Source: a virus
IMG/VR virus record: IMGVR_UViG_3300030107_001482
Location: 1-34,065 of that record
Length of the DNA stretch: 34,065 bases
Strand: one strand, 5' to 3'
Shown here: positions 15,162 through 22,063 of the stretch, one piece after another
How positions within the stretch are numbered: the stretch's first letter is position 1
How the letters are laid out: the number at the start of each line of letters is the position of its first letter
Translations under genes and position numbers: made by a program
The notes under the pieces: generated by a model
What the model was told of the DNA's origin: nothing
Databases searched by the model: none
What the model saw: the letters and a program-made list of their open reading frames with translations, nothing else

Positions 15162-15292
15162 CAATCTTTGAAAACCTAGAACAGATTTACAATCACTTAG
15201 AATCAAAAGAACAGATTGAGTTAGCTGAGAGATTGTTACTAAAAAGAAAACTAGAAATTGGATTAATTGAGAGAGAAAAAAATGATAATTGA
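15158..15292 (+). CDS. 44-aa helical microprotein
   Basis: MTIFENLEQIYNHLESKEQ followed by ELAERLLLKRKLEI: two amphipathic helices. AAAGGAG lies 6 bp before the ATG. Overlaps the previous stop by 4 bp and the next gene by 11 bp. Confidence 0.55.
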   Translation: MTIFENLEQIYNHLESKEQIELAERLLLKRKLEIGLIEREKNDN

Positions 15293-15605
15293 TTGCAACT
15301 GCCCAAAAGAAAAAAACTGTGCAGGACACATTACCATTCAGAATGCCAAGCACTTGTTTAGTAATTATAAATATATGAACAGAGATGTCCTTGATGACAT
15401 TGTTACAGTTCCAACCAACAGATGTTTTATGTGTGGAGAAGAAGGCACAGTAGAAGTCATTAGAAAAGATTGGCACGAGTATATGTGGGACAATCCTAGA
15501 AAAACTGTGCAAGAATACTTCCCTTACCTTGACGCTTCAATTAGAGAACAAATTATCTCAGGCTCACACCCTAAATGTTTTGATACTTTAGTAGAAGAAG
15601 AATAG
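15282..15605 (+). CDS. Zinc-binding protein ending the plus accessory operon
   Basis: A 107-aa protein. DCNCPKEKNC near the N-terminus and CFMCGEEG around residue 48 give two Cys clusters able to bind zinc; a later His-Pro-Lys-Cys may add a ligand. No known family. ATG 15282 is preferred over ATG 15267. The operon ends here, just before a large inverted repeat. Confidence 0.6.
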   Translation: MIIDCNCPKEKNCAGHITIQNAKHLFSNYKYMNRDVLDDIVTVPTNRCFMCGEEGTVEVIRKDWHEYMWDNPRKTVQEYFPYLDASIREQIISGSHPKCFDTLVEEE

Positions 15606-15654
15606 TGCTAAGATTAAAGAGTTCGATAATCCAATTCCCTGTTTAATTGAACAC

Positions 15655-15720
15655 GCAGATAAGAAGCTGACCCTTTGTTTCATTCATTCAGCAATCAACT
15701 CCGAAGGGTCAGCTATCTGC
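15655..15720. repeat. Long inverted repeat closing the accessory island
   Basis: GCAGATA (15655-15661) and GCTGACCCTT (15666-15675) pair with AAGGGTCAGC (15704-15713) and TATCTGC (15714-15720): 17 perfect pairs with a 4-base bulge and a 28-base loop. No U tract follows. It could end transcription, protect mRNA ends or mark the island's recombination border. The loop contains, on the minus strand, ATGAATGAAACA, the start sequence of two cassettes. Confidence 0.75.
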
Positions 15721-15728
15721 TAAAAGTT

Positions 15729-15737
15729 TGTTATAGT
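15729..15737 (+). promoter_or_regulatory. Extended -10 promoter of the protease-capsid block
   Basis: TGTTATAGT, 7 bp before the ATG at 15745, with no ribosome site between, so the mRNA is probably leaderless. The same layout occurs at 19843. Confidence 0.55.
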
Positions 15738-15744
15738 AATACCT

Positions 15745-16152
15745 ATGGCAAGTTTATCTAGCATAAGAGAAGGATTAAAAACACGATTAGCAACAATATC
15801 AGGATTAAGTATTTTTTCTTTTGTACCTGATTCTATTGAGCCACCTACGGCAGTTGTTGGTGTTATGAGTTCACTTGAATATGATTCAACAATGGCTCGT
15901 GGCTCAGACACATACAACATTCCAATCTATATGTATGTTTCAAGAGTGGACGCAGAACTCTCGCAGGATTCTTTAGATTCTTATTTAGACGGAAGTGGTA
16001 GTACAAGTGTAAAATCAGCTATTGAAGGAGATACAACTTTAGGTGGAGTGGTAAGTTCTGCTAGAGTTGTTGAAGCGTCTAATTATGGTGTTTATACTGT
16101 GAATAGTATTGATTACTTAGGCGTAGAATTTAGCGTGGAGATAATTACATAA
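15745..16152 (+). CDS. Tail-terminator/tail-completion-like protein
   Basis: A 135-aa protein resembling the phage tail-terminator family (SIREGLKTRLATI.GL, PPTAVVGVMSSLEYDSTMARGSDTY, VSRVDAELSQDSLDSYLDGSGSTSVKSAIEGDTTLGG). In related phages this protein caps the tail tube and joins it to the head. Its position upstream of the protease, rather than after the neck genes, is unusual. No ribosome site precedes the ATG; the start lies 7 bp from a -10 box. Confidence 0.65.
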   Translation: MASLSSIREGLKTRLATISGLSIFSFVPDSIEPPTAVVGVMSSLEYDSTMARGSDTYNIPIYMYVSRVDAELSQDSLDSYLDGSGSTSVKSAIEGDTTLGGVVSSARVVEASNYGVYTVNSIDYLGVEFSVEIIT

Positions 16153-16412
16153 TGTATGAAGTGATGAACGGAATAACTGTCAAAGATAAATACTTTGCCG
16201 AAGGCGAGTTTATTGACGGCAAAGGTATTCCACAAAAAAGTATTAAATGGTTAATTGAACAAGGTACGCTTGTTAAAATTACTAAAGCCGAAAAAGAAAA
16301 AAAATTACAAGAATCTACTAAAGTAAGGGCAAGGAATGACAAAGGTCATTTTATTGCAGACGACCCAAACACAGAAGAAAACGAAGCGTGGGTAGAAAAG
16401 GAAGAAGAATAA
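16152..16412 (+). CDS. Small structural-region protein (86 aa)
   Basis: Ends in VRARNDKGHFIADDPNTEENEAWVEKEEE, a tail seen on small phage proteins near capsid genes (RxRxxxGxxxxDDPxTxxxEAW). It starts on the last base of the previous stop and touches the protease start, so it is co-translated with the head genes. Role unknown; it could be a head-tail connector accessory or an anchor. Confidence 0.6.
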   Translation: MYEVMNGITVKDKYFAEGEFIDGKGIPQKSIKWLIEQGTLVKITKAEKEKKLQESTKVRARNDKGHFIADDPNTEENEAWVEKEEE

Positions 16413-17221
16413 TGGACAAAGAGTTTAAATCAATAGACTTTGCATTAGATACCGAAGCAGAAGGCAAAGTTGAAGCAGTTTTCTCTGTATTTAACAATGT
16501 AGATTCTGACGGAGATGTAGTTTTACCAAACTCACTAAAATCATTTAAAGGTTTAGAAGGCGAAGTACCAATGGTATGGTCGCACAAATGGGAGAATCCT
16601 ATTGGAAAAGGTCGCATAGTACAAGATGATGACAAGGCAACATTCAAAGGCGAGTTTATTATGTCGTCTGAGAGTGGCAAAGAAGCCTATGAGATTGTCA
16701 AAGCTATGGGAGATTTACAACAATGGTCTTTTGGATTTCAAGTAGATGACGCTGAACAAGGTCAATTCCAAAAGGACGGACAATCAGAAGAAGTCAGGTA
16801 TATTAAATCTGCTACAGTTTTTGAAGTCTCTCCTGTTCTTGTTGGTGCAAACCAATCAACTTACACAGTTGCAGTAAAAGAACAAAAAGAAAAAGATGTA
16901 AAAGATGTTGAATCAGGTCTTAGATTCACAGATGAAGCTGATAATGTGCTTATCACAATTAACAACTTCATAGACAGAGCAAAAGAACTTACTTCTTTAC
17001 GCTTAGATAAAGGCAAAACATTGTCAAAGTCTGCTCAAGAATCTCTTATGCAGATTCAAGACCGAATCCAAGAAGTCTATAACGATTTAGACAACATTCT
17101 TGGACTTGGAGAAGAAGAAGCAGAGCAACCTAAAGATAGTATTGACGCACTTTGGCTAAATACACAAGAAGTCTTGGCAAGAAGTCAAGGCGTAGTTAAT
17201 GAAGGAGATAAAGTTGAGTAA
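16412..17221 (+). CDS. Prohead maturation protease (HK97/S78 type)
   Basis: A 269-aa protein. The catalytic pattern is present: His58 in WSHKW, Ser106 in QWSFGF and Glu138 in FEVSPV, as in herpesvirus-type HK97 prohead proteases. GDVVLPNSLKSF at the start is also typical. It cleaves the capsid and scaffold during maturation. The C-terminal 80 residues are helical and acidic and could act as scaffold. ATG 16412 is preferred; ATG 16388 lies inside the previous gene. Confidence 0.85.
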   Translation: MDKEFKSIDFALDTEAEGKVEAVFSVFNNVDSDGDVVLPNSLKSFKGLEGEVPMVWSHKWENPIGKGRIVQDDDKATFKGEFIMSSESGKEAYEIVKAMGDLQQWSFGFQVDDAEQGQFQKDGQSEEVRYIKSATVFEVSPVLVGANQSTYTVAVKEQKEKDVKDVESGLRFTDEADNVLITINNFIDRAKELTSLRLDKGKTLSKSAQESLMQIQDRIQEVYNDLDNILGLGEEEAEQPKDSIDALWLNTQEVLARSQGVVNEGDKVE

Positions 17222-18479
17222 ATTAAACGAACTCACACAGGAACTCCACTCATTAAGACAAACTCAATTTGACGCAGTTAAAGAAATGAAGGACACCTTT
17301 GAAGGTGGCTCTGAAATCTCTGTGGAGAAAAAACAAGCTATCGAAGATAGAAATGTTGAAATTGAGAAACTTAATGAAAAAGTTAATGAATTAAATGCTC
17401 TCGAAACTCAAGAAGCAAGACTTGAAGAAGCATTAGAAAAAGGTAAAGAAGTAAAATCAATGCCTATTCACAATGAGAAGGAAGAAGTTGCTAGAAAAAC
17501 TCTAGGCGACCAACTCATTGACTCTAGTGCTTACAAAAGTTTTATGGATAATGGGCAAAAGAACATTAATTCAGAACTTAAGTGGAATCCAAAAGTCGAA
17601 TTAAAAACAACATTAACAGAATCAGGTTATCCACCTGCAGTAACAAGAAGCGATTTAGTCGTTCCTACTGCAACAAGAAACCCACAAACTGTTATTGATT
17701 TAATCGACACAATTACAACAGATACTTACCAATACAAGTATCTCGAAGAATCCACATTTACTAACAACTCTAGTGCAACTGCAGAAGGCTCAGCATTGGG
17801 CGAGAACGCACTTGCTTTTACAGAAAAAACAGAGAATATCCGTAAAATCGGCTCATTCTTACCTGTAACAGAAGAATTGTTAGCAGATGTATCAGCAGTA
17901 AGTGGTTATCTTGACTCAAGATTACGAACAATGGTTAATCTTGCAGTTGGAGACCAAATACTTGCAGGTGGTGGGTCAGGTGCTAACTTAACAGGTCTCT
18001 TGAATGTATCAGGAATCAATACTTTTGATTTCTCATCATTCTCAGGAAACCTTAAGAGAGTTGGACAAATTTATGAAGCAATCACAGAAATACAAAAAGA
18101 TAGCTTCTTAAGTCCTGACGCAATTATTATGCACCCTTCAGATTGGTATCAAGTAGTTACTGAAGTTAACGCAGTTACAACAAGTGGTAGCTTGAATCCA
18201 TTATTTGTTGGTGCAGGACAGTTCGGTGGTGCAGTTGGACAAACACTATGGGGATTACCTGTAGTATTAGATACAACTAGACCTGCAGGAACTTGTATTG
18301 TTGGAGTGTTCGGTGGTGGACAAGCGTGTCATATTGTCGCAAGACAAGGTATGGAAGTCGCTATGTCTGATTCCCACGATGAAAACTTCGTAAAAGATAT
18401 TATGGTTATGAAGGCAACCGTTAGATTAGGATTCCCTGTCTATCGACCAACTGCTTTTTGTACTATTACTAACTTTTAA
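17214..18479 (+). CDS. Major capsid protein (HK97 fold), TTG start
   Basis: A 421-aa protein. TTG 17214 is chosen because GGAG sits exactly 6 bp upstream, and the product then starts MSKLNELTQEL as HK97-type capsids do; an ATG at 17199 has no ribosome site. Residues about 1-100 are a helical delta domain (scaffold). From about 130 the HK97 fold follows (VPTATRNPQTVIDLIDTI, GSFLPVTEELLADV, DQILAGGGSGANLTGLLN, HPSDWYQV, GVFGGGQACHIVARQGMEVAMSD). Overlaps the protease gene by 8 bp. A hairpin follows the stop codon. Confidence 0.9.
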   Translation: MSKLNELTQELHSLRQTQFDAVKEMKDTFEGGSEISVEKKQAIEDRNVEIEKLNEKVNELNALETQEARLEEALEKGKEVKSMPIHNEKEEVARKTLGDQLIDSSAYKSFMDNGQKNINSELKWNPKVELKTTLTESGYPPAVTRSDLVVPTATRNPQTVIDLIDTITTDTYQYKYLEESTFTNNSSATAEGSALGENALAFTEKTENIRKIGSFLPVTEELLADVSAVSGYLDSRLRTMVNLAVGDQILAGGGSGANLTGLLNVSGINTFDFSSFSGNLKRVGQIYEAITEIQKDSFLSPDAIIMHPSDWYQVVTEVNAVTTSGSLNPLFVGAGQFGGAVGQTLWGLPVVLDTTRPAGTCIVGVFGGGQACHIVARQGMEVAMSDSHDENFVKDIMVMKATVRLGFPVYRPTAFCTITNF

Positions 18480-18495
18480 TAGTTAATATGGCTTT

Positions 18496-18528
18496 GATGT
18501 CCCATTCGTCTTATGAGAGTGGGACATC
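18496..18528 (+). other. Hairpin just after the capsid gene
   Basis: GATGTCCCA (18496-18504) pairs perfectly with TGGGACATC (18520-18528), 9 bp around a 15-base loop, beginning 16 bp after the capsid stop. No U tract follows. It probably stabilises or processes the abundant capsid mRNA, or partly lowers reading into the connector genes. Confidence 0.6.
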
Positions 18529-18544
18529 TAGCAAGAAGGAAATT

Positions 18545-18736
18545 ATGAAAATTAAAAAAGATATTTATATGAATGAAGAAGGAATTTGTAAAGAGTCTGC
18601 TGACGGTATGCCTAAAGGTTGGCGTAAAGCAAAACTCGTAGCAAGAGCAGGTTGGGAAATGCCTGACGCTGAATACAAAGCTCTTAAGTTCGTAGAAGCA
18701 AAAGCAAAACAACCAAAAGAAAACAAATCTAAGTAG
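18545..18736 (+). CDS. Small basic protein after the capsid gene (63 aa)
   Basis: Contains MPKGWRKAKLVARAGWEMPDAEYKAL and a Lys-rich tail. AAGGAAAT precedes the ATG at 18545; the longer frame from 18488 would run through the hairpin. Similar short proteins often follow phage capsid genes and may be head decoration or connector accessories, but the role is unknown. Confidence 0.6.
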   Translation: MKIKKDIYMNEEGICKESADGMPKGWRKAKLVARAGWEMPDAEYKALKFVEAKAKQPKENKSK

Positions 18737-18743
18737 GTCTTAA

Positions 18744-19382
18744 ATGGCACAGTATGTTGATAAGGACGATTTTAAGACATACATTGGTCTATCAGGCTCA
18801 GCTCAAGATACCAATATTGATACTGCTATAGACTCTGCTTGTAGATTAATAGACGCAATCACAGGTAGAAGGTTTAACCAAGATAGTTCTGCAAACGCAA
18901 AAGTATTTACACCAAAGTCTAGTCTTTATCTTGATGTGCCTGACATAAGTACAACAACAGGTCTTATTGTTAAAACAGATGACAATGATGACGGTACTTA
19001 TGAAACTACTTTAACAATCAACACAGATTTTATAGTTGAGCCAAGCAATCCTAGAATAATTAAAATTACAGGTGGCACAACTTACTATGAGCCTTACAAC
19101 AAGATTACAATTCTTGACACTAGAAGCTCAGAGAGATTCGACCCAACAATAAAAAACAATGTTCAGATAACTGCAAAGTGGGGTTACTCAATAGTTCCTG
19201 AAGATATTAAAACTGCAACATTGATACAAGCTCTAAGATATTTTAAAAGAAAAGATACTCCATTTAATACTTATGGAGATGTAAATACAGGAGTCAGCGA
19301 GTTATTCTCCAAGCTAGACCCTGATGTTAAAACACTACTTAAAGCACACAAAAAGCTCACTTTAAGTGGCACAATTCTATAA
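18744..19382 (+). CDS. Head-tail connector protein (gp6-like)
   Basis: A 212-aa protein. The N-terminal helical bundle (YVDKDDFKTYIGL...DTNIDTAIDSACRLIDAITGRRF) is the usual head-tail adaptor signature; a beta-rich insertion and a C-terminal helical part (DIKTATLIQALRYFKRKDTPF) follow. It binds under the portal and starts the neck. It is the last gene before the interrupting cassette at 19.4 kb. Confidence 0.8.
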   Translation: MAQYVDKDDFKTYIGLSGSAQDTNIDTAIDSACRLIDAITGRRFNQDSSANAKVFTPKSSLYLDVPDISTTTGLIVKTDDNDDGTYETTLTINTDFIVEPSNPRIIKITGGTTYYEPYNKITILDTRSSERFDPTIKNNVQITAKWGYSIVPEDIKTATLIQALRYFKRKDTPFNTYGDVNTGVSELFSKLDPDVKTLLKAHKKLTLSGTIL

Positions 19383-19405
19383 TTTTTTTAATTTTTTTCT
19401 AAAAC

Positions 19406-19417
19406 CCTATAAACATT
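19406..19417 (+). repeat. Conserved cassette-boundary block, copy 3
   Basis: CCTATAAACATT followed by a T-rich tract, as at 6217 (plus) and 907-918 (minus). It lies at the junction between the connector gene and the inserted unit. Confidence 0.5.
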
Positions 19418-19449
19418 GACCTTTTTTTTGTATATTTCTTTCTAAATAG

Positions 19450-19478
19450 TTGCAATATAATCAAAGATTATATAATAT
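19450..19478 (+). promoter_or_regulatory. Promoter with operator for unit 19485-19814
   Basis: TTGCAA (19450-19455), 17-bp spacer, TAATAT (19473-19478) (or TATAAT at 19471 with 15 bp). AATCAAAGATTA occupies 19459-19470. The ATG lies 6 bp after the -10 box. Confidence 0.7.
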
Positions 19479-19484
19479 ATTCTT

Positions 19485-19814
19485 ATGAATGAAACAAGAA
19501 AAAATTACAAAGACCTTTTCGGACATACTTATATGACTAGAAATTATAATACTCCTAAAGTTCTCGAAGAAGATAACTTTGACGGTTGGTCTGAATGTGA
19601 TACTTGTGGTAGAAAACTAGAGCAATATGATACTGTTTTTACTCATTGGCACACAGTTTATTCAGTTTATTACACAGAATCTAAAACTCCTTATTCAAAA
19701 GAAGATTTGAAGTTTATGAGAGATTACGATAGATTGCCAAAAATGGTTAAAGATTATGACAATTATTCTTATGTTACTTGTTCAAAAAGATGTTCAATGA
19801 AACATAATTCTTAG
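19485..19814 (+). CDS. Zinc-site protein, moron-like unit, leaderless
   Basis: A 109-aa protein. CDTCGRK around residue 39 and CSKRC near the C-terminus, with several His between, suggest one zinc site. No family recognised. The first codons (MNETRK) and the DNA around them repeat those at 6297, and the ATG is 6 bp from the -10 box with no ribosome site, so translation is probably leaderless. It interrupts the connector and neck genes. Confidence 0.65.
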   Translation: MNETRKNYKDLFGHTYMTRNYNTPKVLEEDNFDGWSECDTCGRKLEQYDTVFTHWHTVYSVYYTESKTPYSKEDLKFMRDYDRLPKMVKDYDNYSYVTCSKRCSMKHNS

Positions 19815-19842
19815 GATTAAAAAAATATATTATTAACTAATT

Positions 19843-19851
19843 TGTTAGTAT
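19843..19851 (+). promoter_or_regulatory. Extended -10 promoter of the tail operon
   Basis: TGTTAGTAT, 6 bp before the ATG at 19858, in TTTGTTA context like 15729. A short palindrome (CTAA/TTAG) overlaps it. Confidence 0.5.
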
Positions 19852-19857
19852 GTCTTT

Positions 19858-20412
19858 ATGGCAACTAATAGAAACTTCCAATTTGAAGGAATGACTCAAA
19901 TAAAAAGAAAACTTACCAATGCAGGTTTTACATTGATTCCTTTGCGTCATCTTATGAATGAACACGCAGAAGTAATTACAAAAGAAGCTAAGAAGGTTGC
20001 ACCAAAAGATACAGGTGCATTAGCCAACTCTATTGACTTCAAACAAGTTGCTATGGTAGGTAGATTGCCAAAAAAGATTCAAGTTGAAGCTACTGCACCA
20101 CACTCAGAGTTTGTACACGGAAGATTTAGAAGATTACCTAGTGGATATAAACCACCACCACTTAAGAGAAGGAAGAATTGGGGTAATGCTAATTGGAGAA
20201 CTAGACCACATTATCCACCAATTCAACCTATACAAGATTGGGCTACAAAAAGAGACTTGAACACTTGGGGTGTGGTAAACTCAATCAATGAGCGTGGAAC
20301 TCCATTAGTTCCATTCTTACTATTAGCCGAAAAGAATACGAGAAAAGCAAGACGCAAAATCACTCGCAAGGTTTCAGCAGAAATCTCTTTGGCTTGGAAA
20401 TTGAAAAGATAA
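19858..20412 (+). CDS. HK97 gp10-like neck/tail protein
   Basis: A 184-aa basic protein. KEAKKVAPKDTGALANSI is the core motif of the HK97-gp10 family (head closure or tail completion), and PHSEFVHGRFRR matches the typical A..Y..yVE/H..T segment. A lengthened middle part (LKRRKNWGNANWRTRPHYPP) is rich in Arg and Pro. The start follows a -10 box by 6 bp with no ribosome site. Confidence 0.75.
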   Translation: MATNRNFQFEGMTQIKRKLTNAGFTLIPLRHLMNEHAEVITKEAKKVAPKDTGALANSIDFKQVAMVGRLPKKIQVEATAPHSEFVHGRFRRLPSGYKPPPLKRRKNWGNANWRTRPHYPPIQPIQDWATKRDLNTWGVVNSINERGTPLVPFLLLAEKNTRKARRKITRKVSAEISLAWKLKR

Positions 20413-20431
20413 GTGTATTATAAGGAGTGAT

Positions 20432-20515
20432 ATGCCAAAAGGATATGGATATGGTGGCTCAGGGTCATCAGGTAGAAGAAATAGAAGAAGAAGAAACACA
20501 AGAGGTAAAAAATAA
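20432..20515 (+). CDS. 27-aa Gly/Arg-rich microprotein
   Basis: MPKGYGYGGSGSSGRRNRRRRNTRGKK: flexible Gly/Ser half and a strongly basic half. A clear AAGGAG lies 6 bp before the ATG. Short proteins of this style (MPKGYGY or MPxGKGK...) occur in the structural regions of marine phages. Role unknown; it may bind DNA or the acidic tail tube. Its stop overlaps the next ATG (TAATG). Confidence 0.6.
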   Translation: MPKGYGYGGSGSSGRRNRRRRNTRGKK

Positions 20516-20556
20516 TGGATTGTTGTGGTAACGGTTGTTGCACAGGTGGTAAGTAA
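20515..20556 (+). CDS. 13-aa Cys-rich microORF (CCxxxCC)
   Basis: MDCCGNGCCTGGK. Start and stop each overlap the neighbouring gene in TAATG form, so it is locked into the translation chain between the basic microprotein and the tail tube. Four of 13 residues are Cys in a CC-x3-CC layout, which could bind metal. It may instead be only a translational coupler. The evidence is the exact junctions. Confidence 0.45.
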   Translation: MDCCGNGCCTGGK

Positions 20557-21266
20557 TGGCATTTATACACGGTAAAGACACCAAAGTAATTATAAATTCA
20601 ACAGACTTGAGTGCTTATCTTAATAGTGCAGAGCCTTCAAGAACTGCTGATATAGGAGAGACTACAACTTTTGGTAGCTCTAACAAAAGCTATATTGCAG
20701 GAGAAAAGGACGCTACAGTTTCTTTTGGTGGATTCTTTGACGCAACGGCAGACAATATTATTCAAGGTTTAGTCGGAACTAATGACAAAGTCGCAGTTAT
20801 TGGTTTTGACGGTGTGGACGCAACAGACGATTGTATGTTTGGTAAAGGTGTAACAACTAACTATGGGATTTCAAGTCCTGTAGGAGATACAGTTGCAGTA
20901 ACCTTTGACCTTCAAGCAAGTGGTTTCTTTAGTGGTAGTGTACTTGAAAACGCAACAGTAACGGCTTCAGGTAACGGAACTGCTAGAGATAATGGAAGCT
21001 CTACTGCCAATGGTGGTGGTGCTTTTATAGTCGCAACAACAGTATCAGGAACAAGTACGCCTACATTAACTGCTAAGATTACACATTCAGCAGATAATGT
21101 AACTTATGCAGACTTAGTAACATTTACTGCTTTGACTTCAGCAGGTGCAGAAGTAAAAGAAATTGCAAGTGGTACAACAATAAACAGGTATTTAAAAGTT
21201 GTTTATACTGTATCAGGAACAAACCCAAGTTTCGCTGTTATAGTTGGACTTGGTAGAAATAATTAA
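20556..21266 (+). CDS. Major tail tube protein, long paralogue
   Basis: A 236-aa protein. The N-terminal 130 residues (MAFIHGKDTKVIINSTDLSAYLN, ETTTFGSSNKSYIAGEKDATVSFGGFFDATAD, GISSPVGDTVAVTFDLQASG) form a tail-tube fold. A Gly/Ser/Thr-rich hinge (140-155) and a second small beta domain resembling an added surface domain follow. It polymerises around the tape measure. Its sister gene follows immediately. Confidence 0.8.
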   Translation: MAFIHGKDTKVIINSTDLSAYLNSAEPSRTADIGETTTFGSSNKSYIAGEKDATVSFGGFFDATADNIIQGLVGTNDKVAVIGFDGVDATDDCMFGKGVTTNYGISSPVGDTVAVTFDLQASGFFSGSVLENATVTASGNGTARDNGSSTANGGGAFIVATTVSGTSTPTLTAKITHSADNVTYADLVTFTALTSAGAEVKEIASGTTINRYLKVVYTVSGTNPSFAVIVGLGRNN

Positions 21267-21277
21267 AGGAGAAATTT

Positions 21278-21688
21278 ATGGCATTTACACACGGTAAGGA
21301 TTCAGTTTTCAAACTTGATAACGCTTCAGGCTCATTAACTGATATTTCAACTTATGTAAATAATGTGGACTTCCCTGAATCAGCAGATGTATCTGAAACT
21401 ACAACACTAGGTGCAGATAATAAAACTTATATAGCAGGTCTAAAGGACGCTACCATTTCATTGGCAGGTCTTTGGGACGCTACTGCTGACGCTATATTTG
21501 GTGCAGTTGTTGGACAATCAGCAACTTTATCTTATGAATATAGCCCTGAAGGAACTGCAAGTGGCAAGATTAAATATACAGGAGAAGCAATATTAACTTC
21601 TTATAGTATTTCTAGTCCTGTTGGAGACGCAGTTGGCTATTCAGCAGACCTTCAAGTTTCAGGTGCAGTTACTCGTGGTACACACTAA
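21278..21688 (+). CDS. Tail tube protein, short paralogue
   Basis: A 136-aa protein clearly related to the preceding one (MAFTHGKDSVFKL, ETTTLGADNKTYIAGLKDATISLAGLWDATADAI, SISSPVGDAVGYSADLQVSG) but lacking its C-terminal domain. Either can be the main tube protein; the long form may be a minor decorated version. AAAGGAG precedes the ATG. Confidence 0.8.
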   Translation: MAFTHGKDSVFKLDNASGSLTDISTYVNNVDFPESADVSETTTLGADNKTYIAGLKDATISLAGLWDATADAIFGAVVGQSATLSYEYSPEGTASGKIKYTGEAILTSYSISSPVGDAVGYSADLQVSGAVTRGTH

Positions 21689-21712
21689 GTAAGATAAAGG
21701 AGAGCTAGGCGT

Positions 21713-22063
21713 ATGGCTAAAATTTTAAACTTAGATGACATCAAGTCATTACCTGATGTGCCGACTAAAACTATTGATATTCCACAATGGAATGTCTCTA
21801 TAAAAGTCAAAGGCATATCTAAAAAAATGCAAATAGAACTTGGTAGATTAATCAATGGAGAAACAACAGACGCTTTTGATTATCAAAAAGCATTATTAAA
21901 GGCAAGTGTTGTTGAGCCTGAACTATCAGATGAAGCAATAGATGAGTTGTATGAAAAAGACGCAACCGTCATTGACTTAATATTTGCTGAACTAAATACT
22001 CTTAATGGAGTAGGAAGTGAGATAGAATCTGCATTAGCAGAAGATTTCAAAAGCGAATCCTGA
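21713..22063 (+). CDS. Tail assembly chaperone, short form
   Basis: A 116-aa protein between tail tube and tape measure, the position of lambda gpG-like chaperones. It has a beta-rich start and an acidic helical end (SVVEPELSDEAIDELYEKD...LTNLNGVGSE-like). It ends at TGA in the context TCC TGA T, the probable +1 frameshift site into 22062-22241. The chaperone binds the tape measure before tube assembly. Confidence 0.75.
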   Translation: MAKILNLDDIKSLPDVPTKTIDIPQWNVSIKVKGISKKMQIELGRLINGETTDAFDYQKALLKASVVEPELSDEAIDELYEKDATVIDLIFAELNTLNGVGSEIESALAEDFKSES

